Positions 27,009 through 36,595 of a stretch of 64,000 nucleotides of DNA are shown one piece after another. Every line of letters begins with the position of its first letter. Position 1 is the first letter of the stretch. Origin of the DNA: Snuella sedimenti. GTDB lineage: Bacteria; Bacteroidota; Bacteroidia; Flavobacteriales; Flavobacteriaceae. The notes under the pieces were generated by a model that was not told the origin of the DNA, searched no databases, and was given only the letters and a program-made list of their open reading frames with translations. The position numbers and the translations under genes are program-made. The stretch is from the NCBI RefSeq assembly GCF_016428595.1, contig NZ_JAELVQ010000002.1:186001-250000 (forward strand), given 5' to 3'.

Positions 27009-30000
27009 TAATAAAGAATAGAAATTCACAGATGGTATTCATGCTTATACTGTCTATATTGTTACTTATAAGGTGTAAGGATGAAAAGCTTCCAGAACAT
27101 AAAATTGAGACTCAATCATTGTTCACGGTTTTAGGATTTGAAGACACTGGCATTAATTTTAACAATAAGTTAAATGAAACCACCTCAATGAATAGTTTCT
27201 ATTACGAATATTTTTATAATGGAGCTGGAGTAGCAGTTGCCGATTTCAATAATGATGGCTTGCAAGATATTTATTTTACCAGCAATCTTCGTAGCAATAG
27301 ACTATACCTTAATCAAGGAGGATTAAAATTTAAAAACGTAAGTATTAAAGCCAATGCTCAAGGGAATAAAGGTTTTGCAACAGGGGTAGCTATTGTCGAC
27401 ATAAACAATGACGGGTTAAAAGATATTTATATTTTGAAATCGGGTAGGTTTGAAACCGATGAGCCTTTAAGAAATGAATTACTTATTAATAAAGGTGTGG
27501 ATGAAAATAAGATTCCAATATTTGAAGAAAATGCCAAGGCATATAACTTAGACTTACCGCATCACTCTACACAAGCCTCTTTTTTTGATTATGACCGAGA
27601 CGGCGATTTAGACATGTTTCTTATTAACCATAACATTGACGTTTATGAAATGCTTGAGACTAAAACAGTAATGAAGGGTCAATCTGAAAAAATTGGAGAA
27701 AAGCTATACCGAAACGATAACGGAACATTTGTTAATGTTACTAAAGAAGCTGGAATTATTAGTAATAACTTAGGTTTTGGCTTAGGTGTTGCTATTGGAG
27801 ATGTAAATAATGATGGATGGCCTGATGTGTATATAGGTAATGATTACTACGAAAAAGATCATCTTTATTTAAATAATCAAGATGGAACATTTACAGAAGC
27901 ATCAAAAACGGCTTTTGGCCATATCTCAACCTTTTCAATGGGAAATGATATAGCCGATATAAATAATGATGGCTTTTTAGACATCATTTCATTAGATATG
28001 ATGGCCGATGATAATTATGGTCAAAAAGCAAGTATGAGTGGAATGAATGTAGCTGGCTTTAGTTTGATTGAAGAGCTAGGGCTCCACAGGCAATATATGT
28101 ATAATGCACTTCAAGTAAATAACGGCACAATTCCAGATACTAATATTCCTGTATTTTCAGATATAGCTCAATTGGCAAATATTTCAAGTACCGACTGGAG
28201 TTGGGCGCCTTTACTAATGGATATGAATAATGATGGGCTTCGCGATATTTTTATTTCTAATGGTATAAAAAGAGATTTTAGAAATAACGATTTTTTAATT
28301 TACCTAGAAAAGAAATATCAAGAAGGAATAAAAAAAGAAGAGGTGAACTTAAAAGACCATGTAGAAGACCTGTTAAGTAAACTGCCAGAACGTAAAAAGA
28401 GAAATCACTTTTATTTGAATGGAAATAACTTAATGTTTCATAAACAACATTTTGATCAACCCTTATCTTCTTCGAATGGTGCAGCCTATGCAGATTTTGA
28501 TAATGATGGTGACTTAGATATTATTGTTAACAACACAGACGATTTTGCACATTTATATCGAAATAACCAAAAGGAAAATAATTTCCTAAAAGTAAATCTA
28601 AGAGGAACTAAAAATAATATTGATGCCATTGGTGCGCGCATAGAAATTATAGCGGGAGGACAATCTTATATGGCTGAAAACTATTATACACGAGGTTATC
28701 AGTCTTCCATGGCTTCGGCAATACACTTTGGGATCGGAAAAGCAAAAAAGATAGAATCACTAAAAGTAATTTGGCCAGATGGTAAATCGCAAAAGTTATC
28801 AGATATCAATATTAATAAAGAGATAACAATCTCTTACGCTCCGAACATCAATAATAGTATTGAAGACACAGATAAAAAATTTATATTTCAGAATATAACT
28901 GCTAAAAACACACCTATTAAACATCAAGAGAATATATTCAACGATTTTAATAGAGAAAGTTTATTGCCTCATAAAATGTCTGAAGAAGGTCCGGCTTTAG
29001 CTGTAGGAGATGTGAATTCTGATGGCTTGGACGATTTTTATATTGGAGGTGCAAAAGGTTTTCCAGGCGCATTATATGTTCAAAATACCAATGGAGGCTT
29101 TGCTAATTCAAATTCAATATTATTTCAAAAAGAAAAAGGATATGAGGATGTAGACGCAGAATTTTTTGATGTAGATTCTGACGGCGATTTAGATTTGTAT
29201 GTAGTGAGTGGTAGCAATGAGTTTAAAGAAAACTCAAAGTATTACTCAGACCGCATATATCTCAATACAAATGGGGAATTTACTAAAGTTGTTGCTCCGT
29301 TCAAAAATAGTAATGCTATTAGCGGATCTGTCGTAAGACCATATGATTATGATTTAGATGGTGATTTAGATCTTTTTATTGGAGGAAGACAAGTACCTGG
29401 AAAATATCCCTATCCGGCAACAAGTGTTATCCTAAGAAATGATTCTAAGGATGGAAATATTCAATTTGTTGATATCAGGGCAGAAGCGTTATATGAAATT
29501 GGAATGGTAACTGATGCACATTGGGCAGATATTGATGGCGATAAAATAAAAGATTTAATAGTCGTTGGCGAATGGATGTCAATTAGAATATTAAAATATA
29601 TTAATGGAACATTTTCTGATATTACTGAAACAGCGGGTCTAAATAATGACATTGGTTGGTGGTTTGGTGTTGAAATAGCAGATTTTGATAATGACGGAGA
29701 TATAGACATTATTGCTGGAAATTTGGGGTTAAATAGCAAGTATAAAGCTTCAGAAAAAGAGCCTTTCGAAATTTTCGCTAAGGACTTCGATCAAACAGGA
29801 TCTATAGACATCGTGTTGGGGTATCATCAAGAAGGGGAATTGTACCCTTTAAGGGGAAGGGAATGTAGCTCTAACCAAATGCCTTTTATTAAAAAGAAAT
29901 TCCCGACATATCATGATTTTGCTTCAGCTAAATTAGTTGATGTCTATGGTGAGGAAAAAATACAATCAGCACTTCATTATAAGGCTACATCTTTTGCTAC

Positions 30001-30361
30001 GAGTTATTTTGAGAATAAAGGAAATGGAACATTTATAAAAAAACAATTGCCAAATCAAGTACAGACAACGGCCATAACAAATATTATTAGCGAAGACATT
30101 GATGAAGACGGAAATTTAGATCTTGTTTTACTGGGGAATATGTATGGTTTTGAAGTTGAAACCCCTAGACAAGATGCTGGCTATGGTCTTTATATGAAGG
30201 GAGGTGGAAAAGGCAATTTTAATCCAATTGCACCTTTTGATAGTGGACTATATGTTTTTGGAAATGTTTCAGATGCCAAGTTTATTAAGATGATAGGCGG
30301 TAAAAAAACAATCATTATTGCAAAGAATAATGAGGCTGTTCAATTTGTACAAATAAATTAG
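27005..30361 (+). CDS. FG-GAP/VCBS-repeat CRTAC1-family lipoprotein
   Basis: 1118 residues. Lipoprotein signal (LLLIRCKDEK, Cys24). Many calcium-binding FG-GAP/VCBS units of the form DxNNDGxxDIY recur through the protein (for example VADFNNDGLQDIYF, VAIGDVNNDGWPDVYIG, YADFDNDGDLDIIVNN, AVGDVNSDGLDDFYIGG, IADFDNDGDIDIIAGN), giving two beta-propellers. An ASPIC/UnbV-like segment lies between them at about 510-620 (FLKVNLRGTKNNIDAIGARIEI, MASAIHFGIGKA, VIWPDGKSQ). It overlaps the CstA gene by 4 bp. Role in the PUL: probably surface glycan binding or adhesion; no enzyme motif is seen. Confidence 0.88.
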   Translation: MIIKNRNSQMVFMLILSILLLIRCKDEKLPEHKIETQSLFTVLGFEDTGINFNNKLNETTSMNSFYYEYFYNGAGVAVADFNNDGLQDIYFTSNLRSNRLYLNQGGLKFKNVSIKANAQGNKGFATGVAIVDINNDGLKDIYILKSGRFETDEPLRNELLINKGVDENKIPIFEENAKAYNLDLPHHSTQASFFDYDRDGDLDMFLINHNIDVYEMLETKTVMKGQSEKIGEKLYRNDNGTFVNVTKEAGIISNNLGFGLGVAIGDVNNDGWPDVYIGNDYYEKDHLYLNNQDGTFTEASKTAFGHISTFSMGNDIADINNDGFLDIISLDMMADDNYGQKASMSGMNVAGFSLIEELGLHRQYMYNALQVNNGTIPDTNIPVFSDIAQLANISSTDWSWAPLLMDMNNDGLRDIFISNGIKRDFRNNDFLIYLEKKYQEGIKKEEVNLKDHVEDLLSKLPERKKRNHFYLNGNNLMFHKQHFDQPLSSSNGAAYADFDNDGDLDIIVNNTDDFAHLYRNNQKENNFLKVNLRGTKNNIDAIGARIEIIAGGQSYMAENYYTRGYQSSMASAIHFGIGKAKKIESLKVIWPDGKSQKLSDININKEITISYAPNINNSIEDTDKKFIFQNITAKNTPIKHQENIFNDFNRESLLPHKMSEEGPALAVGDVNSDGLDDFYIGGAKGFPGALYVQNTNGGFANSNSILFQKEKGYEDVDAEFFDVDSDGDLDLYVVSGSNEFKENSKYYSDRIYLNTNGEFTKVVAPFKNSNAISGSVVRPYDYDLDGDLDLFIGGRQVPGKYPYPATSVILRNDSKDGNIQFVDIRAEALYEIGMVTDAHWADIDGDKIKDLIVVGEWMSIRILKYINGTFSDITETAGLNNDIGWWFGVEIADFDNDGDIDIIAGNLGLNSKYKASEKEPFEIFAKDFDQTGSIDIVLGYHQEGELYPLRGRECSSNQMPFIKKKFPTYHDFASAKLVDVYGEEKIQSALHYKATSFATSYFENKGNGTFIKKQLPNQVQTTAITNIISEDIDEDGNLDLVLLGNMYGFEVETPRQDAGYGLYMKGGGKGNFNPIAPFDSGLYVFGNVSDAKFIKMIGGKKTIIIAKNNEAVQFVQIN

Positions 30362-30534
30362 ATTTAGCAGAAGGTTTAACTGCTTTAATGTCAAAATACT
30401 CTAAAATCCCTTCTGGTAAAAAGTAGCTAAGTAAGTCTGTTGATTCCAATCCTTTTTTTAACAAGAATCTTAAAATCTAGTTTGAGCCCCAACTTTTTGT
30501 TTGATCCAAAAAGAACTATTTCACTACCCATAAA

Positions 30535-31215
30535 TACATTTTCCTTTTCCTAAAGCAAGAACACAGGATAACGGATATATTCCTTTGTGAATTTAATTAT
30601 AAGTTCATCATTGATTTTGAGCGCTTTTTGCGCCATCAAAAAGACATGGGTAACAATACCGTCATGAAACATATAGAACGTATAAGGAAGATGGTCACTC
30701 TGGCTTATAATATGGAATCGCTAGATAAAGACCCGTTTGTAAAGTTTGAAGCCAAATATGAAAAGGAGGAACGTTGTTTTTTACAGTGGAGGAACTAACC
30801 CTTATAGAGAACAAGGTTTTTGGAATAGGCATGCTCCAACTGATCAAGGATTTGTTCATTTTCAGTTGCTATATCGGGCTTTTCTATGGGGGTGTCATGG
30901 GGTTGACAACCTATGACTTGCGCAAGGAAATAGATGGCAAGCTTTGGATACATTCAAGTAGGGAAAAGATCAAGGTTCCTATAAAACTCCATTGCTTTTG
31001 AAGGTATTGGAGATTATAGATAAGTATAAAGCACATTCAAATTCCCAAACAAGGCATACCTTGTTTCATACCATTTCTAATCAAAAACTTAATTTCTATT
31101 TAAAGGAGATAACCGATGTTTGTCGAATAAAAAAAAACTAACCTTCCATATTACGCGCCACACTTTTGCTACAACGGTTATACTTTCCAATGGTGCTCCT
31201 ATTGAAACGAAAGAA
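30535..31215 (+). pseudogene. decayed tyrosine recombinase (integrase)
   Basis: Pieces of a Bacteroidota site-specific integrase in shifting frames. SAM-like core domain: DFERFLRHQKDMGNNTVMKH and RIRKMVTLAYNMESLDKDPF; a frameshift near 30782; then FLTVEELTLIENKVFG, DLFIFSCYIGLFYGGVMGLT and IHSSREKIKVPIK; a stop near 31000; then LLKVLEIIDKYKAHS and the catalytic-box piece FHITRHTFATTVILSNGAPI. The N-terminal arm domain and the final catalytic Tyr region are not found. 30362-30534 before it and 31216-31498 after it hold nothing else that I can identify. Confidence 0.8.
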
Positions 31216-31498
31216 CAATGGGAATATGGACAAGTTAAAAATAATACTTTTTAAGCCTAAAAATACAGTTCCCTTTCGACATGCTCCTGAAAAAATGATA
31301 GTAGTGCGTGGAAAGGGAATCAAATTACTATTTCTATAAACATGGTCTTTATGAGATAATAAAATTGAGAATAATAATTTGTCAGGAACATTAATATATT
31401 AAGAGCTTTGTCCAATTTACAATATTTAATAGCATAAACTTTGTGTTTTTAATGTTTTTAGAGAAGGCTACAATAACCTTTTTTCATATTTTTGAGTT

Positions 31499-31912
31499 GT
31501 GATAAAACAAATTTTACATCAAACGTGTTCAATAGCATTAACAATTTTAATGTTAATTACAACAGCTTCTTTTACTGTTCAAAAGCGCTATTGTCATGAT
31601 GATTTAATAGGTGTTACGGTTTTTAGTCACATGGATGAATGCAACGAAAAAACAGTAGGTGTTACGTCAAGTCATTCAGAACGTGTAAAGTGCTGTAAGG
31701 ACGAAATAGATTTTTTTAAAGGTCAGGATACCATTAAGAATCCTTCTGATAATGACTATCAATATGTACAAAAGTTAGTTGTGACAGCTTTTGTATATGT
31801 TTATGAAAACCTTTTTACGAGCTTACCACAACAAATAACGTTGTTTAGGGACTATGCACCGCCCGACATAATTTTAGACAGACAAGCCTTGCATCAGGTT
31901 TTTCTTATTTGA
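31499..31912 (+). CDS. HYC_CC_PP-family protein (metal-associated, exported)
   Basis: 137 residues, GTG start at 31499. A signal/anchor helix (about 8-28) is followed by the sequence marks of this Bacteroidota family: RYCHDD (about 30-35), KCCKDE (about 64-69) and YAPPDI (about 121-126). Cys and His are spaced as in metal-binding proteins. The next genes are a TonB receptor with a CCNLC motif and an HMA-domain protein, which fits a copper or other soft-metal uptake set. The biochemical role of this family is not established. Confidence 0.8.
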   Translation: MIKQILHQTCSIALTILMLITTASFTVQKRYCHDDLIGVTVFSHMDECNEKTVGVTSSHSERVKCCKDEIDFFKGQDTIKNPSDNDYQYVQKLVVTAFVYVYENLFTSLPQQITLFRDYAPPDIILDRQALHQVFLI

Positions 31913-31989
31913 TTTTTAAGTTATTCATTTATCGTCAACTAATGCTGTTGGTTGATGCACTATTGTATTAACTTAAAATTTAACTCTCT

Positions 31990-34236
31990 GTGAAAAAAAT
32001 AATAACACTTCTACTATTTATACCGTTTATAAGTGTTGCACAAGAACAATTAAACGGACGAATATTTATAGCCAATGAAGAAGATCCCATGCCTCTTGCA
32101 GGAGCAAATGTATATTGGCTCCATACCACAATTGGTACAGTGACCGACTTAGATGGAAATTTTTCGATTCCTAGCAGTAAAGATTCCAAAGAATTAATCA
32201 TAAGCTATGTGGGCTTTAAAACCGATACTTTGAAGATAAACGCTATAAAGCCTATTCATCACTATTTGCATCCAACGAATAATTTAGATGAGGTTGAAGT
32301 AACTACAAGGAAAAAATCAACATTGATATCTTTTTTAAACTCTCAAAACCTTGTCACTATGAATAGTGAGGAATTGCTAAAATCGGCTTGCTGTAATCTA
32401 TGTGAAAGTTTTGAAACCAATCCTTCTATTGATGTAAACTATGCCGATGCCCTAACAGGAACCAGACAAATAAAGATGTTAGGATTGACGAGCCCGTATA
32501 TACTAACTGCCATAGAAAGCGTACCCACAGTTAGGGGAGCTGCACAAATGTATGGTCTGAGTTTCGTTCCTGGTACCTGGGTAGAGAGTATTCAGATTAC
32601 TAAGGGTACCGGCAGTGTTATTAGTGGTTTTGAAAGCATCGCAGGTCAAATCAACGCTAAACTTCAAAAGCCTGTGGAAGACAGTAAAGTGTTCGTTAAT
32701 ATTTATGGTGCGGGAAATGGCAGGTTCGAACTAAATACCCATTTAAATACCAAGATTACGGATAAACTGTACACCGGACTTTTTCTTCATGGGAATATCA
32801 GGGATACTGGGTTTGATAGGAATAAAGATTCTTTTTTGGATATACCATTGGCAAAACAGGTTAACCTGATGAACCGCTGGCAATATGTAGATTTAGATAA
32901 AGGAGTTGTAAGCTTTTTAAACGTTCGGTATTTAAACGATGCCAAGCAAGCAGGGCAAACAAGTTATAACCCCGAAGCAGATAAGTTCTCTACTAATTAT
33001 TGGGGAAGTGACATAGATACCAAACGTCTTGATGTATCAGGAAAGCTTAGTTATGCCAATCAGGACTTAACCTATCAGAATGTAGATATTCAGGTTAACT
33101 TTAGCACCCATAATCAGCAATCGTATTTTGGGAGAAATGTGTACAATATAAATCATAATAATTTTTATACAAGAGCTATTTACAGTTCAATTTTGGGAAG
33201 TTCGCTGCATAAATTTAAAGCTGGGCTAAATTTTTCATATGACCATTACGATGAAACAGTAGGTGTGTACACAAATACTATGGACTATGAACGAAACGAA
33301 AATAGTATAGGCGTTTTTTTTGAATATAATTATGACGATCTGGAAAATATAAACCTTACAGCAGGTATACGGATAGATAACAGCAATCTTCTGGGAACAT
33401 TTTTAACCCCTAGATTGAATATGCGATACACACCTTGGGAACAAGCATCTTTTAAAACTTCCATAGGAAGCGGTAGGCGCAGTTCCAATATATTTGCAGA
33501 AAATCAAAATATGTTTGCGAGTTCAAGGTTGGTTAATCTATTGAATAGCGGTGGTAAAATTTATGGATTGGATCCAGAAATCGCTTGGAATTACGGTATA
33601 TCGTTTTTACAAGGATTTAATTTGTTTGGTAGAGAAGCTGACTTGGCAGTAGATTTTTATAGAACGGACTTTAAAAACCAAGTGGTAGTAGATTGGGAGA
33701 ATCCATCAGAGGTAAGCTTCTATAACCTAGATGGGGAAAGTTATGCAAATAGTTTTCAAACAGAATTAAATTATAATTTTTTGGAAGGTGTAGATTTAAG
33801 ATTGGCATACAAATACTACGATGTTAAGACCCAATATACATCTGGAAAACTTACTAAGCCATTAACACCAAAACATCGTTTTTTTGCCAACGCTGCTTAT
33901 AAAACAAAAATGAATGCCAAGGGCGGGCACTGGAAATTCGACACTACATATAACTGGTTGGGTGAGCAACGATTTCCTTCTACCGCCGGTAACCCTGAGC
34001 AATATAGGCTAACGGACTACACCCCTACTGTAGGAACGTTGAATGTACAAATTACAAAGGTGTTTGCTAAAAGTTTTGAAGTTTATGTAGGTGGGGAGAA
34101 TATTACCAATGAAAGGATAAAGAGCCCTATTATGGGAGCTGATGATCCTTTTGGAAACTATTTTGATACTACATTTGTATATGGTCCTATTTTTGGAAGT
34201 ACTTATTATGCTGGATTACGATATAGATTAAATTAA
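31990..34236 (+). CDS. TonB-dependent receptor of a heavy-metal uptake cassette
   Basis: 748 residues, GTG start at 31990, signal peptide IITLLLFIPFISVAQ. A carboxypeptidase-regulatory-like domain (about 20-95), a linker with SACCNLCESFETNPS (about 130-145) whose Cys cluster could touch metal, a plug (about 140-235; IQITKGTGSVISGFESIAGQ) and the barrel follow. Receptors with CCNLC beside HMA proteins are typical of copper/heavy-metal loci in this phylum. It is 77 bp after the HYC_CC_PP gene and 23 bp before the HMA gene, so the three probably form one unit. Confidence 0.9.
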   Translation: MKKIITLLLFIPFISVAQEQLNGRIFIANEEDPMPLAGANVYWLHTTIGTVTDLDGNFSIPSSKDSKELIISYVGFKTDTLKINAIKPIHHYLHPTNNLDEVEVTTRKKSTLISFLNSQNLVTMNSEELLKSACCNLCESFETNPSIDVNYADALTGTRQIKMLGLTSPYILTAIESVPTVRGAAQMYGLSFVPGTWVESIQITKGTGSVISGFESIAGQINAKLQKPVEDSKVFVNIYGAGNGRFELNTHLNTKITDKLYTGLFLHGNIRDTGFDRNKDSFLDIPLAKQVNLMNRWQYVDLDKGVVSFLNVRYLNDAKQAGQTSYNPEADKFSTNYWGSDIDTKRLDVSGKLSYANQDLTYQNVDIQVNFSTHNQQSYFGRNVYNINHNNFYTRAIYSSILGSSLHKFKAGLNFSYDHYDETVGVYTNTMDYERNENSIGVFFEYNYDDLENINLTAGIRIDNSNLLGTFLTPRLNMRYTPWEQASFKTSIGSGRRSSNIFAENQNMFASSRLVNLLNSGGKIYGLDPEIAWNYGISFLQGFNLFGREADLAVDFYRTDFKNQVVVDWENPSEVSFYNLDGESYANSFQTELNYNFLEGVDLRLAYKYYDVKTQYTSGKLTKPLTPKHRFFANAAYKTKMNAKGGHWKFDTTYNWLGEQRFPSTAGNPEQYRLTDYTPTVGTLNVQITKVFAKSFEVYVGGENITNERIKSPIMGADDPFGNYFDTTFVYGPIFGSTYYAGLRYRLN

Positions 34237-34259
34237 CAAACAATTAAAACATAAATCTT

Positions 34260-34607
34260 ATGAAAAAGTTATTGATTTTATTAGTGTTATTAACAGGAAC
34301 GACTTCTTTTGCTCAAAATAAAAATGCGAAAGCATCCTTTGAAGTAAAAGGTGTATGCGAAATGTGTCAAACAAGAATTGAAAAAGCGTGTTTGAAAACC
34401 AAAGGAGTTAAAATAGCGAGTTGGGATGTAAAAACCCACCAATTAAAATTGGTATATAACGAGAAAAAGACCGATTTGAAAACCATTAAAAAAGCTATAC
34501 TTAATGTTGGTCATGATTTAAAAGATGTTATGGCGCCAGATGAAGCATATAATAGCCTTCATGGATGCTGTAAGTATAGGGACGAAGAGGTCTTAAAAGC
34601 TCATTAA
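34260..34607 (+). CDS. exported HMA-domain metal-binding protein
   Basis: 115 residues: signal peptide (LLILLVLLTGTTSFAQ), then a heavy-metal-associated ferredoxin-like domain (about 24-90) with the ligand motif GVCEMCQTRIEKAC (CxxC). A Cys-rich tail follows (HGCCKYRDEE). It would act as a periplasmic metal chaperone or scavenger for the receptor encoded upstream. A hairpin terminator follows at 34623. Confidence 0.92.
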   Translation: MKKLLILLVLLTGTTSFAQNKNAKASFEVKGVCEMCQTRIEKACLKTKGVKIASWDVKTHQLKLVYNEKKTDLKTIKKAILNVGHDLKDVMAPDEAYNSLHGCCKYRDEEVLKAH

Positions 34608-34622
34608 AAGAAGGACACATTA

Positions 34623-34650
34623 AAGTCCGAATATTGATTCGGGCTTATTT
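34623..34650 (+). terminator. terminator after the metal cassette
   Basis: AAGTCCGAA and TTCGGGCTT pair over nine positions (one G-U) around TATTGA, then ATTTAT. It closes the HMA gene transcript. 34651-34928 contains nothing else I recognise. Confidence 0.6.
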
Positions 34651-34928
34651 ATGATAGTTTGAGAAACATGGTGTTGTGAACTTACCTTGCGATATGAATT
34701 TTTATACAAATAAAAATGAGATTAATAGTGCTGAGAGAGAGTCTAGAAGACGTTGGGGATGAATTAAAAAAACAGTTTTAGTCACAAAAATGAGTTGTTG
34801 TACATGAATGTTGTAACTAATAAATAATTAGATTAAGGTTTAGTTATTGCTAATAAGCGAAGTGAAATCAAAATAAGAATCCACGCGTTGTATATGCTGT
34901 TTGCATTTAGTGAGTGTGATTATCGGTC

Positions 34929-35275
34929 TCATCTTGTGGGTGCAGAAGCACCCTCATAAGCTGATTGGTTATCCATAATAAGTTCAATATCCGCTTTTTC
35001 GGTCTTGTATTTTTTTTTTGACATTAAACCGTAATAGCTCCAGTTTCTAAATATAAATGCTTTTCTTTTGCTATCCCAACTTTGTCTTCCTAGTTTAACA
35101 GAACGGGGGCAGCCTGATGCTTGGCGCAAAAACTGATCAATTTTCTACTGTACACATGGATGTGATGGGACACATAATTGCTTTCGGTTTTGTAAAGCCG
35201 GTCCATTGCTTTTAGTTTCCGTTTTCTCCCTTGGCCCGATTTATTAGCAATAGGTGTTTTTAGACATTGACTAGA
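34929..35275 (-). pseudogene. broken TnpB/IS605 OrfB-like RuvC nuclease, C-terminal part
   Basis: On minus, in one frame: TPIANKSGQGRKRKLKAMD and then RLYKTESNYVSHHIHVYSRK, LISFCAKHQAAPVLLN, stop, EDKVGIAKEK. A frameshift leads to FRNWSYYGLMSKKKYKTEKA and DIELIM. This matches the order seen in TnpB: the RKRL..L..K..N..H..SRK..F segment, the RuvC-II (L)ED, and the W..Y.L...IKYKAE.AGI segment. The third RuvC Asp and the zinc ribbon are missing. An in-frame stop at 35276 separates it from the coiled-coil ORF upstream, so both are probably pieces of one dead gene. Confidence 0.5.
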
Positions 35276-35713
35276 CTAATAAACGGCTGATGCGTGTTTT
35301 ATAATCTCGTCTAATTCTTTTGAAACCTCGTAAGCCATTGCTCTTAAATTTGGAATACGTCGTTCGTCCTTTGAAAAGCTATTATAATTGTCTTTCATAA
35401 TTGATATCTGTTTTAATAAATTATTTTCAGGGTTTAACAGTGTTCTTTTGGCTTCAATCTTTAGATTGATTTCTTTTATATGATCCTCTATGTCTATCAA
35501 TTCCTGACGTAGTTTAGCCCGTTTTGCTTTTTCGATTTCACAATTCTGCTTTTTATGTACAAGACTATTTAAGGATTTTTTTAGATCTGTTACCTCCTTT
35601 TGTTTTTTGAGTTTAACTTCAACATATTCGAGTTTGGTGATCTTTAATTCGGCTATTGTTCGTTTAATGTTTTCTTTTATTATTGTAGAGGGGATTAATT
35701 TTTTGCTGCTCAT
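35276..35713 (-). CDS. coiled-coil protein, probably the front part of a broken TnpB-like gene
   Basis: 145 residues, strongly charged and helical throughout (for example KLKKQKEVTDLKKSLNSL, KAKRAKLRQELIDIEDHIKE), with no signal peptide and no motif I recognise. Its TAG stop is followed in the same frame by the TnpB-like remnant at 34929-35275, so it may be the N-terminal portion of one longer ancestral protein. No RuvC-I (GIDxG) motif is seen in it. Whether the short product is made is unclear. Confidence 0.45.
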   Translation of the reverse strand: MSSKKLIPSTIIKENIKRTIAELKITKLEYVEVKLKKQKEVTDLKKSLNSLVHKKQNCEIEKAKRAKLRQELIDIEDHIKEINLKIEAKRTLLNPENNLLKQISIMKDNYNSFSKDERRIPNLRAMAYEVSKELDEIIKHASAVY

Positions 35714-36070
35714 ATTTTTTGTACAAATTTAATAAGTTCGAAGGTCAGCTTTTTATTACAATTTTAATCTTAAAAAACCGTTAATTTTAGTAGCCTATTA
35801 GTAGTGTTTTGAATAGAAAATATTACCAAATAAGTGAGGAAATTGGTTGTAGAAAAGTTTAATCAATAATTTGTAAATAAACTGAAATTATTTTTGGCTC
35901 TACATGGTATAAATAAATTCTGGTAATTCAATTAATATTGTCTATAATTTCACTCCTAAAGAAAAAACAACGTTACTACAATTCCCCCTTATCAAATGTT
36001 CTTATCAAATAAGTTACCTATTCGGTTAACAAAGAAACCAGCTAAAATGTAACTTTTTGATGTTTAAAAC

Positions 36071-36106
36071 ATATAGTTGCGGTTGGTGGAATCCTGCCAC
36101 CACAAC
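36071..36106 (+). pseudogene. tRNA 3'-end remnant
   Basis: 36087-36106 matches the T-arm/acceptor end of tRNA-Pro (11458-11477) at 17 of 20 positions, including GAATCCTGCCACC. The preceding GTTGCGG can pair with the final CCACAAC except for one mismatch, so it may be the collapsed remains of a tRNA gene that lost its middle. It could equally come from a different tRNA. A tRNA-type terminator follows. Confidence 0.45.
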
Positions 36107-36128
36107 GAACCTAGTAACAACTAGAATC

Positions 36129-36170
36129 AAAAACACTTTTAATCGTATGGTTTTCAGTGTTTTTTGTTTT
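36129..36170 (+). terminator. tRNA-type terminator after the remnant
   Basis: AAAAACACT (36129-36137) pairs with AGTGTTTTT (36156-36164) and is followed by TGTTTTT. The loop contains AATCGTATGG, like AATCGTATGA in the tRNA-Pro terminator at 11502-11535. Confidence 0.65.
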
Positions 36171-36595
36171 TATGCATTTTATTTGATTCCAAATAAAAGC
36201 GGATCTATTCACAACAAAAAGGTGTGTAATTGTCTAATAAATAAATATTTGGGAATTAGATACATCTGAAAAACTGTTTAATGTGCTAATTATAAAAACA
36301 GATTTAGCCATTCCTTATACATCTGTATTTTTTCAATTAGAATGTGGCTATTGGAATGGGGTAGCTGAAGAAAACTTAAGAATGACATTAATAAACAAAT
36401 AAAAGCAACAGAACTAAACCATATAAAAAACATAAAAACGGCTTTTTATATCTGTGTTCTTATTTTAAAAACAAGCAGGTATAAAAGTTGAATATTCTCT
36501 TATCGTTGCTAAATTATTAACTAGTAAATGTAGGCTCTAAATTTAAGTTCAAGCTAAGCATCATGAACATTTTTTTTATTAAGGAACAGTTATGT

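Larger units (their letters stand above)
35714..36595. other. long gene-poor spacer with tRNA-like remnant
   Basis: 882 bp, very AT-rich. The recognisable items are a tRNA-like remnant at 36071-36106 and a terminator at 36129-36170, listed separately. A short plus-strand frame near 36293-36402 (SVFFQLECGYWNGVAEENLR) looks like a gene scrap that I cannot assign. No intact gene is supported. Confidence 0.6.

Noticed and set aside
30774-31001. Short ORF as an independent gene
   Set aside because: It is the middle part of the broken tyrosine recombinase and is explained by frameshifts.
31271-31320. Inverted repeat TTCCCTTTC/GAAAGGGAA as an insertion-sequence end or terminator
   Set aside because: The arms are 9 bp around a loop of over 30 nt with no T-run and no transposase tied to them.
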